A stretch of 39,900 bases of DNA from Armatimonadota bacterium (GCA_030650495.1 JAUSEB010000161.1:1-39900); one strand, 5' to 3'; numbered from the stretch's first letter, positions 14,409 to 24,149 are shown. A program made the numbers and translations. Notes: generated by a model from the sequence alone, not told the origin.

Positions 14409-15796
14409 CTGGTTTCCTGCCTCTTGATCATCAGGTATAGAATCCTATCGGAATCGGCCAGGACATCGCGCCTCTTAATCTCAAAGCGTCCGTTAAACGC
14501 GTTCTCAAAACCTTCTTGCGTGTAGCCAGGGAAAATGTCTTCGCGCGTGGTCAGAAGGATTTGAACCTTGTGGTCGCTTTTCGGCACAAACTCGATTATC
14601 AGGGCGTTGCACAGCTTAGAGAAGTAGTCCGCCACCCGGCCAAGTGGAACGTTGTTCGAGATCGCCAGGTGGTGTATGAGCGCCAAAGCCATCGCGGCGT
14701 CCGCTGGTCCGCGTTCCGTGACGGACTGCCGCTCGTCGTTGTCCCAACCTATGCTGGGGCTAGGGTTGGTTAAATCCAAAAGCAAAGGAAGAACGTTCTT
14801 CTCACCAGTCTTCTTTACTTGCAGGTAGTTGACCTCGACACAGGCCGGGTCTATATCGAAAGAGACGGTGTAGGCGCCCAGATCGCTTGCGATTCGGCTG
14901 TGCAGGCCGGTGTTTGCGCCAAGGTCCCAGAGTGTTTTCGGATTGATTTCCTTCAGATACTCCGTGACCAGGCGTTTCTTATCGTCAAGAGCTTCCGACA
15001 CATAGCTGTCGTCGCTGTAGTAGTCGACCCATTCCGTCCCCTTTGGAATCCACTTCAATCCTCTTATACAAGACTCCAGGCTATCGATCAAGCCGAGCAT
15101 GGACTGCTTGCTCACTTTGGGGATGCGCTTGCTCTTATCTATTGCTTTGTCCGAGTAGTATTTCTGACTCTTGGCGTGCAGATGGATGTGCAGCAATAGA
15201 GAAAAAGAGAGCTTTGTGCGCCATGGCAGGATAGAGCCGGCGAGATCGAGTGGAACTCCGTCGATGTATATTCTGAATAGTTGGTTGAATCTCACATCTT
15301 TGAGACTCATAAGCGCTAGAGGGGCGAGAAAGTGTTGGCAAAACTGCTTGTAGGCCACCCAGGGTTGGCCTTCCACATATTTTTCAAATGAAAGGGTGTC
15401 GATGAACACCGGTTTGCCGTTCGCAAATTGTATATTGTATGCGCTGCAGTCTTTCAGAGTCATTCCGCGCGCGAGGGCTTTCTTCTGGATCTCCAGTGTC
15501 GCCAGGGCGGCGTCCTTTAGCTGGCTGAAACACCACTCGTGGGGATAAGAGATGAATGGGATCATCTCCGGCTTAAGCGTCTTATAAGCGCCGGAAGCCA
15601 CAGAGTCGTCAATCTCCACCTCGTCGTGCGCCACAAGCAGCCCGGAGCTGGCAAGGTCCTCATATAGACCAGAACTCATGAGGCAGTCATAATGATCCTT
15701 GTAGCTTGGGTTAACCCGGCGGTAGATTTCGCCATCAAGAAAGAACAGTGAGCCGCTGGGGTCGCGAAACGACCCCGGTACTAAATCTTTCGTCAT
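14405..15796 (-). CDS. Kinase-like domain fused to class I SAM-dependent methyltransferase (NoeA-like)
   Basis: LKDCSAYNIQFANGKPVFIDTLSF (kinase-like catalytic D-x4-N and ID) and LWDLGANTGLHSRIASDLGAYTVSFDIDP (SAM motif I). Start moved to MTKDLVPG (15796) from the ORF start at 15982 because this gives an ATGA overlap with the upstream gene. Confidence 0.75.
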   Translation of the reverse strand: MTKDLVPGSFRDPSGSLFFLDGEIYRRVNPSYKDHYDCLMSSGLYEDLASSGLLVAHDEVEIDDSVASGAYKTLKPEMIPFISYPHEWCFSQLKDAALATLEIQKKALARGMTLKDCSAYNIQFANGKPVFIDTLSFEKYVEGQPWVAYKQFCQHFLAPLALMSLKDVRFNQLFRIYIDGVPLDLAGSILPWRTKLSFSLLLHIHLHAKSQKYYSDKAIDKSKRIPKVSKQSMLGLIDSLESCIRGLKWIPKGTEWVDYYSDDSYVSEALDDKKRLVTEYLKEINPKTLWDLGANTGLHSRIASDLGAYTVSFDIDPACVEVNYLQVKKTGEKNVLPLLLDLTNPSPSIGWDNDERQSVTERGPADAAMALALIHHLAISNNVPLGRVADYFSKLCNALIIEFVPKSDHKVQILLTTREDIFPGYTQEGFENAFNGRFEIKRRDVLADSDRILYLMIKRQETR

Positions 15797-16029
15797 TCTT
15801 TGCGTCGCCTGACAACAAGACGGGAGAAGCCATCTCTGAGGTTCCGCCAGAAGGCCTTTATAACAAACAAGGCCGCCAATATCCCCGCTGCGAGCATCTG
15901 GAGAAGATAGCTGCCGGTTCCTGGGTCGATATATGCGTGGGCGGCTCTGGTTGCCATGATGCCTAAGCATACGACCGAGCACAAATAGGTTGCCAATTTG
16001 AGACTAAAATACCCTCTCACCTCTAACAT
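15793..16029 (-). CDS. Small secreted/membrane protein with AYIDPGTGSYLLQ motif
   Basis: Signal/TM segment ending RAAHA followed by YIDPGTGSYLLQMLAAGILAALFVIKAFW. The exact start is uncertain (ATG 16029 or GTG 16020; GGAGG at 16032-16036). Confidence 0.7.
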   Translation of the reverse strand: MLEVRGYFSLKLATYLCSVVCLGIMATRAAHAYIDPGTGSYLLQMLAAGILAALFVIKAFWRNLRDGFSRLVVRRRKE

Positions 16030-16556
16030 AACCTCCTTGAAAAAAAAGCGCGTTCGCAAACGCATGGAAAAGGATCGACCTGAAGTCATATACGGATGTC
16101 GTTTTGCAAGTTGTGTAATGCCACGAATTATGGAAGGTGAACGTTACTTGCAGGCTCTTCATTTTGCGAGAGCTTAACACACATCATACACAATATACTG
16201 CGGCCTTACCCTTATGTCAATCAGCGCTATTACCTGATCATGAGAACATCCCGATTAGAAACAACCGCTACTTTTTGTCTGTCACCAAGGCAATCCACAT
16301 ATTGATTATTGACAAGAGGACTTCCCTTCTTTAGTTCCTATGATAAGCTGCTTTATGCTTCGTGGACTGCCTAAATGCAGGTTAATCGCCGATTGCACGT
16401 CAATCGGTATTATTTATTACTTAGTATTATTGCTTTGTCGCTTTTCCACAGGCGCAAATCCATTTTGTCGCCTTTGCAGATAACAAACAGATGCGCCATT
16501 TTTGATTTTTCCCAAGAGAACGTTGTCTCTTTAGCTTGCTTTGTCGCTATGAGCGC

Positions 16557-17201
16557 CTATTTCTCCAATACATACACGACAGTCTCCGACACACATGGCA
16601 GTATCGCGTAACCGCGCGTTATCCTGAGACCGGCCTGTGAGGCCTCACGAGCTACTGTTCGCCGTGACGCCGGATTCCAGGGAGCATGCGGCCTCCTGAA
16701 CAGGGCCTTTAGCCGGCGTTTCATCGCTGATAAGCTGTTGGGATTACAGTATGAGATGATTATAGGACCATTCGAAACCCTGCGCATTTCGCTGAGGACG
16801 CGCAGGCGGATCTCCGGCGGAACGTGATTTGAGAAACGTATGCTGGTCACTGCGTCGAACTCGCCTTCCTTGAAAGGTAAGCTCTCCGCGTCAGCAAGGT
16901 AGAACGCCTCCATGCTCGGATGTTCCGCAAGGGCTTTCTTAGCGTGAGCCATCATAGGCTCGGATATATCCGCCCCAACAACTCTATAGCCAAGATTCAG
17001 AAGGAACTCCGTGATTCGCCCGGTTCCGCACGGCACATCGAGAATGCGCGCGCCCGGCGGGACATAACGAAGAGCTTTCAAGATAGCCTTTTTCTCTAAG
17101 CTATCAGTCATCCGGCCTTTTGCCGAGACGAACCTTGCCGCATCGTAAGTGTTCGCTTCATCCGCTTGTTGATATGCGGTCTTTGCCCGGTATTTGTCCA
17201 T
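16557..17201 (-). CDS. Class I SAM-dependent methyltransferase
   Basis: ARILDVPCGTGRITEFLLNLGYRVVGADISEPM and LPFKEGEFDAVTSIRFSNHV. Confidence 0.9.
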   Translation of the reverse strand: MDKYRAKTAYQQADEANTYDAARFVSAKGRMTDSLEKKAILKALRYVPPGARILDVPCGTGRITEFLLNLGYRVVGADISEPMMAHAKKALAEHPSMEAFYLADAESLPFKEGEFDAVTSIRFSNHVPPEIRLRVLSEMRRVSNGPIIISYCNPNSLSAMKRRLKALFRRPHAPWNPASRRTVAREASQAGLRITRGYAILPCVSETVVYVLEK

Positions 17202-17208
17202 ATGGCGC

Positions 17209-18345
17209 CTACTTGCTTTCCAACAACTTTCTATAAACGCTTATTGTCTTTTCAGCAATTACATCCCAACTATATTCCCTGCGGGCTTTTTCATGTGCTT
17301 TTTCGCCCGCTAAATCAGCGGATGCAGGATCGGAAAGATAAGCGATTGTTGCCTCAGCCAATTGACCAAGATTGTCCGGTTCCACCAACTTCCCTGTCAC
17401 CCCATCGTCGATCACTTCTGGAATTCCACCTACGGCGCTGGCTACAACAGCCCGCTTTGTTGCCGCGGCCACCTGAACCACACCACTCTGCGTGGATTCC
17501 AAATATGGCAGAACCACAACCGTGCTGGCGGCGAAATAAGTCGGCACTTCCTCGTACGGCAGGTAACCTAAACGAAGGTCCACGGCATCTTGCACTCCAA
17601 GTGATTCAGCCAAACTTCCGTAGAGGTTCTTGGCGTCATCAATCGAACCTTTCACCGGCCCCGCGGTGACAAGTTTAGCCTCTGGGATGGCGCGTCGAAT
17701 CTCCGGCAGAGCTTTGATAAGCCTATCCAGCCCTTTGTCAGGCCTGACCGCTCCAAAGAAGAGGATGAGCTTGGCGTTGGGACTGTAACCTAATCGCTCC
17801 AGGGCTTCCGCGCGGGTTGGCGCGTTAGAAACGTCGAAATGCATGTAATCCCCATGTGGGACAACATGGACCTTATCCTCGGAAATCCCAAGAAAGTCAG
17901 TCGCCGTTCGGCGGTTTTGGTCTGCGTGGACTATCACCGCATCCAGAGAGTTATAAAGAGCCCGAAACAACATCCGGTCATAGGGTTTTAGATGGTGTGG
18001 AAGCACGTCGTGCGCTGTCATCACCGTCTTTATCCCTTTTCGACGGACTAATCTCGCGAACACAATTTCCGCCAATGGAGACGTATGGTACTGAAAGTGG
18101 ACCACCTGTGGACGATAATTGACTATCTCACGGTAGACCTTCCACAAATGGGGTATGAAATGCCGCCGGCGATTAAACACCAAACGCAGTTCGTATGGCG
18201 TTTCAAGACCATGCGGGATACGGAATCCTATGTTGCCCCACATAGTCGCCTCGACGTCGCGGGACACCAGCTTGCACAGCAGGCTGTGGCTGTAAGGATA
18301 AAACATGCCGCCTTCTTTTACGAAGACAATCATCGCTAAGCGCAT
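17209..18345 (-). CDS. Glycosyltransferase family 4 protein
   Basis: LILFFGAVRPDKGLDRLIKALP and VVLPYLESTQSGVVQVAAATKRAVVASAVGGIPEVI. Confidence 0.92.
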   Translation of the reverse strand: MRLAMIVFVKEGGMFYPYSHSLLCKLVSRDVEATMWGNIGFRIPHGLETPYELRLVFNRRRHFIPHLWKVYREIVNYRPQVVHFQYHTSPLAEIVFARLVRRKGIKTVMTAHDVLPHHLKPYDRMLFRALYNSLDAVIVHADQNRRTATDFLGISEDKVHVVPHGDYMHFDVSNAPTRAEALERLGYSPNAKLILFFGAVRPDKGLDRLIKALPEIRRAIPEAKLVTAGPVKGSIDDAKNLYGSLAESLGVQDAVDLRLGYLPYEEVPTYFAASTVVVLPYLESTQSGVVQVAAATKRAVVASAVGGIPEVIDDGVTGKLVEPDNLGQLAEATIAYLSDPASADLAGEKAHEKARREYSWDVIAEKTISVYRKLLESK

Positions 18346-19400
18346 TGCTGTGGCCCTTGACCTCTTCCCGCGCGCGCCTGCGATCTTACTTCCCAGGTCT
18401 GCAATCCTTGGTAGTCAAACGCGAACTGAACTATCTGCCCACCGGCTTCTTCCAGTTTCTGGCAGACGATGTGCTTCCGGCGGAAATCGCAGAATAAGAG
18501 CAGGTAGCCTCCGCCGCCGGCTCCAAGTATCTTGCCTCCCAGAACGCCATTTTTCCGGGCAATGGTGTAAAGCTCGTCGATCTGGCTGCTTGATATGCTG
18601 GTGTCCAGCTGCTTCTTCTCAAGCCATGCGTCGTGCAGCAATGCGCCGAAGTCGCAAACCCGTCCGCGAAGTAGAGCGTTCTTCAGCTCGATTGCTATCT
18701 CCTTTGAACGGTGAAGCGAGTTCATAACTTCTTTCTTGTGCTTTTCCACCGAGCTTATCTGCCGGTCGAGAATATGCGCGGACAGGCGGGTTCTGCCTGT
18801 GTAGCAGAGTAACAGCGAGTATTCCAATTCGTTCAAGACATCATGCGATATGCGAAGCGGGTTTACCACTACACTGTCCGCATGAAATTCGATCAGATTA
18901 AAGCCTCCGAATGTGGCGGCGTACTGGTCCTGCATTCCACCCTTTATGCCCAGATCTTGGCGTTCGATTTTATAGGCGAGTTCAGCGATGTCGTAATTGG
19001 TAAGCGGCAGGTTTCGGGCGATCTGGAAAGCGCCGATCAGAGCGACTACCATTGTGGAGGATGAGCCAAGTCCGCTTCCGGGAGGGGCGTCGGAATGGAT
19101 GAACAGGTCCAGGCCGGTGTTTTTCCCCTGCCCTTTTCGCATGTACTTCAGCACCGCTTTGACCAAATCAAGCTCGCCGTCGTATGAAAGCTGGTCATTT
19201 GACCGGTATTTCGCCACTGCGTCGAAGTCAAGGGATTTGACGGTGGTGTCGGTGTCTTTGCGCTCGTTTATAGTCGCATAGGCGTACTTATTTATGGTCG
19301 TGCTGAGCACAATGCCACCGTGTTCTTCAAAGTACGGCGAGACATCGGTTCCTCCGCCGGCGAAACTTATTCTCAGCGGAGCTCTGCTCCGGTAGATCAT
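18336..19400 (-). CDS. hddA: GHMP kinase, D-glycero-alpha-D-manno-heptose 7-phosphate kinase-like
   Basis: MIYRSRAPLRISFAGGGTDVSPYFEEHGG, SDAPPGSGLGSSSTMVVALIGAF, GKILGAGGGGYLLLFC; adjacent to gmhA. Confidence 0.85.
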   Translation of the reverse strand: MIYRSRAPLRISFAGGGTDVSPYFEEHGGIVLSTTINKYAYATINERKDTDTTVKSLDFDAVAKYRSNDQLSYDGELDLVKAVLKYMRKGQGKNTGLDLFIHSDAPPGSGLGSSSTMVVALIGAFQIARNLPLTNYDIAELAYKIERQDLGIKGGMQDQYAATFGGFNLIEFHADSVVVNPLRISHDVLNELEYSLLLCYTGRTRLSAHILDRQISSVEKHKKEVMNSLHRSKEIAIELKNALLRGRVCDFGALLHDAWLEKKQLDTSISSSQIDELYTIARKNGVLGGKILGAGGGGYLLLFCDFRRKHIVCQKLEEAGGQIVQFAFDYQGLQTWEVRSQARAGRGQGPQQCA

Positions 19401-19402
19401 CT

Positions 19403-20002
19403 TCAGCTCTCCTTCGACAACTCAGCGGCTACTCTTTGCTCGACGAGATCGCAAATCACATGAGCGACCGCGATGTGTGATTCTTGTATTCTCGGCGTGT
19501 CGCGGGAAGGTATCGCAATTGCGATGTCGGCTTTCTCGCCGACCCGGCCTAATACGCCGCCGATGAGCGCGATTGTCTTGCAGCCTTTACTACGCGCGAC
19601 ATCCATCGCGAGCGCGACATTCTCCGACTGCCCGCTTGTGCTGATCCCAAAAAGCGCGTCACCGGCGACAGCCATAGCTTCCACCTGGCGCGCAAAAACT
19701 TTCTCAAAACCGTAGTCGTTCCCTATCGCCGTAAGCACGGACGTATTGACGTTAAGAGCAATTGCCGGGAGGGCGGCGCGTTCGATACGAAAACGTCCCA
19801 CGAACTCTCCCGCTATGTGCTGCGCGTCCGCCGCGCTGCCGCCGTTGCCGCAAAGGAGCAGTTTCCCGCCCGCAAGGAAGACATCGCCGATCAGCTTTGC
19901 CGCCGCCGCGATTTCATTTCTTAGCTCTTTTGCGACCTGCAGCTTGAGCTGCGCGGATTCTGTCAGCGCTTTCACAATCAATGTTTCTGTGTTGGTATCC
20001 AC
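19403..20002 (-). CDS. gmhA: Phosphoheptose isomerase-like SIS domain protein
   Basis: LLLCGNGGSAADAQHIAGEFVGRF, GISTSGQSENV, IQESHI. GTG start at 20002 preceded by GGAGG. Confidence 0.88.
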   Translation of the reverse strand: MDTNTETLIVKALTESAQLKLQVAKELRNEIAAAAKLIGDVFLAGGKLLLCGNGGSAADAQHIAGEFVGRFRIERAALPAIALNVNTSVLTAIGNDYGFEKVFARQVEAMAVAGDALFGISTSGQSENVALAMDVARSKGCKTIALIGGVLGRVGEKADIAIAIPSRDTPRIQESHIAVAHVICDLVEQRVAAELSKES

Positions 20003-20060
20003 TACTTTACATCCTCCTTGTTTGCGCAACTTACCCATCCAGTTTTTATCGGGGTACGAT

Positions 20061-21290
20061 CTATGATTCCTGAGGGCACGTTGCGTTTCCTGTCAATTCC
20101 GCAAGATTCTCCTCAAACCGGGCACAGGCCGCTTCCCAGGAATATTTTTTCCGCGCCAGCGCTAGAGCCGACGCGCCAAGTCTCTGCCTTTCGGTTTTGT
20201 CCGCAAGAAGCTTCACAATAGCATCGGCGAAAGACTGCGCATCGTCCCTGATAAAAAGATGCTCGCCGTCAACAACATCAAGACCTTCGGCTGCCAAACT
20301 GGTCGAGACCATGGCTTTGGCCATGGCAAAACCTTCCAATATCTTGAGCCGCACGCCGCTCTTAGGTCTAATTGGGACTACGCACACGGCGGCTCTTGCC
20401 ATATACGGGCGCACGTCCGGCACATCTGCAATAATCTTAGTGATAGGAGGATTATTCAGCGCCAAAATGGATGATGTAGGCGCTCGACCAACTATCTCCA
20501 CCCTGGCCCCTGAATGTTTTTGGCGAACCAACGGTAGTATTTCATGGACAAGAAATTTTAAGCCATCTACATTGGTCCCTACATTCAGACCACCTACAAA
20601 TACGATCAGATCGTTTTCCTCTGCGTCATGTTGAGGAATGAAGCGCCCCATATCAACTCCGATAGGAACAAATCTGACTCTTGCCGATGGTACCATCTGC
20701 TGCAAAGTTTCGCGATCCGTATCGCTTATAGCTATCGTCATATCGAATGCGCCGAGCATAGCTCGTTCGGTTTTCCTGACACTTCCGGACTGGGATCTGT
20801 GGATTATCCCTTTCAGCGTAAATCCAAACTGTCGCGCTGACTGCGCATGCCATAGCGACTCTACGTTGTGATCAACGAGCACAAGCTTAGCATTAGTTGC
20901 TCTTTTGATATACGGGAGAAAACGAGTCATGGCTAGATGTTCGACTATCACTATGTCAGGCTTATGAACCTGGATTTTCCGCTCGATTGCCGCGCCGATA
21001 ACATCGTCCCAGCCCATAACCCAATGTAAAGGCGCAGATGATGATAATGCTTTTAGGCGAGCCATAACAGCCTTAAACTTACTCAACCCAGATGGCTTTG
21101 AGATCGTTTCCACCACCCAGCGTCGCTCTTGAAGAAACCGTAAAGCCTCTTCATCACAAGACCGCCTTGTAGGCGCAAACAACACTATGTCATGATGCGC
21201 GCGGAGACGATCCACTCTGTTGAATATGTAGATACTTGTTCCGTCGGTCAACGGATATGGAAGAAATTGCGCCACAAAGAAGAGCTTCAT
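20061..21290 (-). CDS. Glycosyltransferase family 4 protein
   Basis: FLPYPLTDGTSIYIFNR N-terminus, VFVGGLNVGTNVDGLKFLVHEILPLVRQ, VVPIRPKSGVRLKILEGFAMAKAMVSTSLAAEGL. Confidence 0.9.
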   Translation of the reverse strand: MKLFFVAQFLPYPLTDGTSIYIFNRVDRLRAHHDIVLFAPTRRSCDEEALRFLQERRWVVETISKPSGLSKFKAVMARLKALSSSAPLHWVMGWDDVIGAAIERKIQVHKPDIVIVEHLAMTRFLPYIKRATNAKLVLVDHNVESLWHAQSARQFGFTLKGIIHRSQSGSVRKTERAMLGAFDMTIAISDTDRETLQQMVPSARVRFVPIGVDMGRFIPQHDAEENDLIVFVGGLNVGTNVDGLKFLVHEILPLVRQKHSGARVEIVGRAPTSSILALNNPPITKIIADVPDVRPYMARAAVCVVPIRPKSGVRLKILEGFAMAKAMVSTSLAAEGLDVVDGEHLFIRDDAQSFADAIVKLLADKTERQRLGASALALARKKYSWEAACARFEENLAELTGNATCPQES

Positions 21291-21293
21291 CTC

Positions 21294-22208
21294 TTAACCG
21301 CTTTGACCTCCAGTCGAGTCGGAGCTTTTGATCGAATCCATAATGTTCCACCAAATTGCTTTCAGCATCGAAGGATAGATTCTCCGCCAGAACTTCAGGC
21401 GCCTTCTCTTGGAGTCACCCGGCCATGGTTGAATCAAAAGATTGAGTATAAATCCCGGCCAGTAGGCCGGCTTGCCGTGTTTTCTCATAAAGATGATACG
21501 ATTTTTGGCGCAGTGAAAATAGGCGAAAGCCGAACGCGCGCCGGCTGAACTGCCGATCTTATGGCTGATCTTGGCCGCGGGCAGGCTGACAACCCTCATG
21601 CCGAGTTCTTTCATCATTATGCAGATGTCGCTGTCATCCCAGTATACAACATAGCGGGGATCGTAATGCCCAACCGCGTCCATGGCGGACCGCCTGAACA
21701 ACGCGGCGCAGCCGACTATGTAGTCACACTCGATTGGCTCTGTCAGTTCGCCCGTGTCGTCCTTACGGGTCCACGGATGATAGGAGCCCTTGGCCCGCTT
21801 CATATCGATCATGCCGCCGGTGGCCTGTATCCTGTTGGTTCCTTCGTCGTAGACGGTCGGGCCGCAGGCGCCAATGGACTCGTCTTCTTCCATGGCCTTG
21901 ACTAATGTCGTGAGAAATCGCGGGTCTATGATGTTGACGTCGTTGTCCAGATGCAGGACATACTTGCCGTCGGTCTGGGCGGTGCCGATATTTAGTCCTT
22001 TGGGCCTGCCGGCATTTGTCTCAAGCGGTATCAGCCGGACTTCGGGAAATTCGCCGCGGACTATCTCGCATGTGTTATCGGCGGAGCCGTTATCAACAAC
22101 CGTGATGTCGTAGTTGGGGTAGTCAAGCCCTCTCAGAGAGCTTAGAGTCTTTCTGAGGTCGTTTTCACCATTCCAGGTTACTATTACGATAGAGACTTTT
22201 GGTTCCAT
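21294..22208 (-). CDS. Glycosyltransferase family 2 protein
   Basis: VSIVIVTWNGENDLRKTLSSL, VVDNGSADNTCEIV, VLHLDNDVNI. Confidence 0.92.
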   Translation of the reverse strand: MEPKVSIVIVTWNGENDLRKTLSSLRGLDYPNYDITVVDNGSADNTCEIVRGEFPEVRLIPLETNAGRPKGLNIGTAQTDGKYVLHLDNDVNIIDPRFLTTLVKAMEEDESIGACGPTVYDEGTNRIQATGGMIDMKRAKGSYHPWTRKDDTGELTEPIECDYIVGCAALFRRSAMDAVGHYDPRYVVYWDDSDICIMMKELGMRVVSLPAAKISHKIGSSAGARSAFAYFHCAKNRIIFMRKHGKPAYWPGFILNLLIQPWPGDSKRRRLKFWRRIYPSMLKAIWWNIMDSIKSSDSTGGQSG

Positions 22209-22226
22209 ACTGACTGTATAGACTGG

Positions 22227-23159
22227 TCAGGCTTGAGTCTTGCGACACCAGTCGATTACTTCCTTTATGTCCTTTTCCAGATCGCTTGTTGGCGAGTACC
22301 CCAGCGCTTGTTTTGCCTTTGATATGTCGGGAGCCGAGCGAAACATCTCGCCCGGTTGGGCGGGAGCGTGGGCGGGTCTTGTCCCCGGCGCCAGTTCTTT
22401 TACGATAAGCTCGGCGATTTCGTTCACGGTCCTGGAGACGCCGCTGGCGACATTGAACACTTGCCCGCCTACATCTTGCTTCATTGCGAGTAAGTTTGCC
22501 TGGATAATGTCCCTGACGCTCACATAATCCCGCGTCTGCTCTCCGGTTCCGAATATGGTAATAGGCTCTCCAGCCAATAGCTTGCGTATGAATATAGTTA
22601 TAACGCCCACATATGGCGTAAAGGTCTGTCTTATTCCGTAGGTATTGAAGTATCTGAGGGCTACGCCGTCGATCCCAAGGATACGGCACACATTGAACAG
22701 ATACTTTTCGCTTGCCAGTTTGGCGATGCCATAGGGTGAGACCGGTTCGGTCGGGTAGTCTTCCGTCATTGTTTTCCCCGGAGGGAGATCGCCGTAGACC
22801 GCCATAGAAGATGCGAGCATAAACTTCTTCACCGGCGAGCCTTTGCACGCCTCAAGAAGAGTGATTGTGCCCATAACGTTCGTTTGGGCGTCATTGTAGA
22901 AGTCGCCGACGGTCCTGATGCTGACGATGGCTGCTTCGTGGAAGATAATATCGACTTCAGAAACGAGCTTCCGCATCAGATCGAGGTCTCTGACATCGCC
23001 CTCGACGAACTCCGCCTCTTGAGGCACGTTCTCCAATTTCCCCATCAGGAGGTTGTCGATTACGGTTACGTCTATGCCTTCGGCAACCAGGGCATGGGCC
23101 AAATGCCCGCCGATGAATCCCGCTCCTCCTGTTACCAAAGCTCTCTTGTAAGTTGACAT
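22227..23159 (-). CDS. NAD-dependent epimerase/dehydratase (SDR, UDP-glucose 4-epimerase-like)
   Basis: ALVTGGAGFIGGHLAHAL, YGIAKLASEKYL, LRYFNTYGIRQ, DYVSVRDI. Confidence 0.92.
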   Translation of the reverse strand: MSTYKRALVTGGAGFIGGHLAHALVAEGIDVTVIDNLLMGKLENVPQEAEFVEGDVRDLDLMRKLVSEVDIIFHEAAIVSIRTVGDFYNDAQTNVMGTITLLEACKGSPVKKFMLASSMAVYGDLPPGKTMTEDYPTEPVSPYGIAKLASEKYLFNVCRILGIDGVALRYFNTYGIRQTFTPYVGVITIFIRKLLAGEPITIFGTGEQTRDYVSVRDIIQANLLAMKQDVGGQVFNVASGVSRTVNEIAELIVKELAPGTRPAHAPAQPGEMFRSAPDISKAKQALGYSPTSDLEKDIKEVIDWCRKTQA

Positions 23160-23168
23160 TATGTCTTC

Positions 23169-24107
23169 CTATCCACAATCAACAGTGATTCGCGCTGACC
23201 TCACGCAGTCTACAATGTCGCCGTCCGATTCTATCAGGGTATTTGGCAAAACCACGGAATTGCAAATTCTAATCGGCTGTTTGACGATTACGTTTTCGCC
23301 TATGGAAGCGTACTCCAGCTTGCAGTCCGGGTGCACTTTGGACGATTCAGCAATTACGCTTTTGACCTGCTGTCTCTTCATCCATCTTACCGTGCAGTCC
23401 AGAAGGTCTTTCGGGAAAGTTACGTTGACGATCCAATCTATGGCTTCCTCGGCAAACACGGGGTAGCCGTCGTCAATAAGAATCTGGATAGCCTCAGTGA
23501 TCTCGTATTCATCGCGCATGGCGGTGCGAGGAGTGCGGCGAACGGCGTCGAAGACAGCTAAATCGAAGAGATAAATGCCGAAACCGGTGGCCTGGTTGGT
23601 TATGTGACGCGGTTTTTCTATGACCCTGCGGACTTGGGAGTTTTCATCCATTACCACGGCGAAATTTTGTTTGATTACATCCGCCGGTTGGTCCGGCTTG
23701 ATCACCAGAACGGATGAGTTCTCGCATGACCGCCATCTCTTGGTAAGCAGGCCCATATCTTTTGGAGCGTAGAAGATGTCGCCAAGGAACATTAGAAAAG
23801 ATGTTTCGACGAATCGTTCCAGTTGGCCCACCGCGTGCGCTATGCCCAAAGGCTGGTTCTGTTCGACATAGCGGATTTTGACTCCGAAATCAGACCCATT
23901 GCCGAAATACTCCATGATGCGGTTTTTCAGATGGCCGACCACGATGAACACGTCCGTAATGCCCAGATCCCGCATCATCTCGATCTGGTATTGCATTATC
24001 GGTTTGTTACATATTGGCAGCAGCGGCTTGGGATATTCATCACTGAATAAAGCCATGCGGCTGCCTCGCCCCGCCGCTAGTATTACTCCGGTAAGTTGTT
24101 CAGACAT
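23169..24107 (-). CDS. Sugar-nucleotidyltransferase (RmlA-like) with C-terminal left-handed beta-helix-like segment
   Basis: GVILAAGRGSRMALFSDEYPKPLLPICNKPIMQYQIE; C-terminal hexapeptide-like HPDCKLEYASIGENVIVKQPIRICNSVV. Confidence 0.88.
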   Translation of the reverse strand: MSEQLTGVILAAGRGSRMALFSDEYPKPLLPICNKPIMQYQIEMMRDLGITDVFIVVGHLKNRIMEYFGNGSDFGVKIRYVEQNQPLGIAHAVGQLERFVETSFLMFLGDIFYAPKDMGLLTKRWRSCENSSVLVIKPDQPADVIKQNFAVVMDENSQVRRVIEKPRHITNQATGFGIYLFDLAVFDAVRRTPRTAMRDEYEITEAIQILIDDGYPVFAEEAIDWIVNVTFPKDLLDCTVRWMKRQQVKSVIAESSKVHPDCKLEYASIGENVIVKQPIRICNSVVLPNTLIESDGDIVDCVRSARITVDCG

Positions 24108-24149
24108 ATGTGACTACCTCATAACGATAAAATCGTCTTGTCATCCTGT

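Noticed and set aside
16389-16407. CCGATTG-CACGT-CAATCGG hairpin considered as a terminator
   Set aside because: No U-tract on the minus strand, where the genes lie, and no plus-strand gene to terminate.
16434-16547. Three TTTGTCGC octamers (16434, 16464, 16540) in the 16.1-16.5 kb gap
   Set aside because: Irregular spacing, no dyad symmetry, not placed relative to a recognisable promoter; could be chance in AT-rich sequence.
22165-22848. 227-aa minus-strand ORF overlapping the SDR gene in another frame
   Set aside because: R/G-rich composition, no motif, fully overlaps a confident SDR gene in a different frame.
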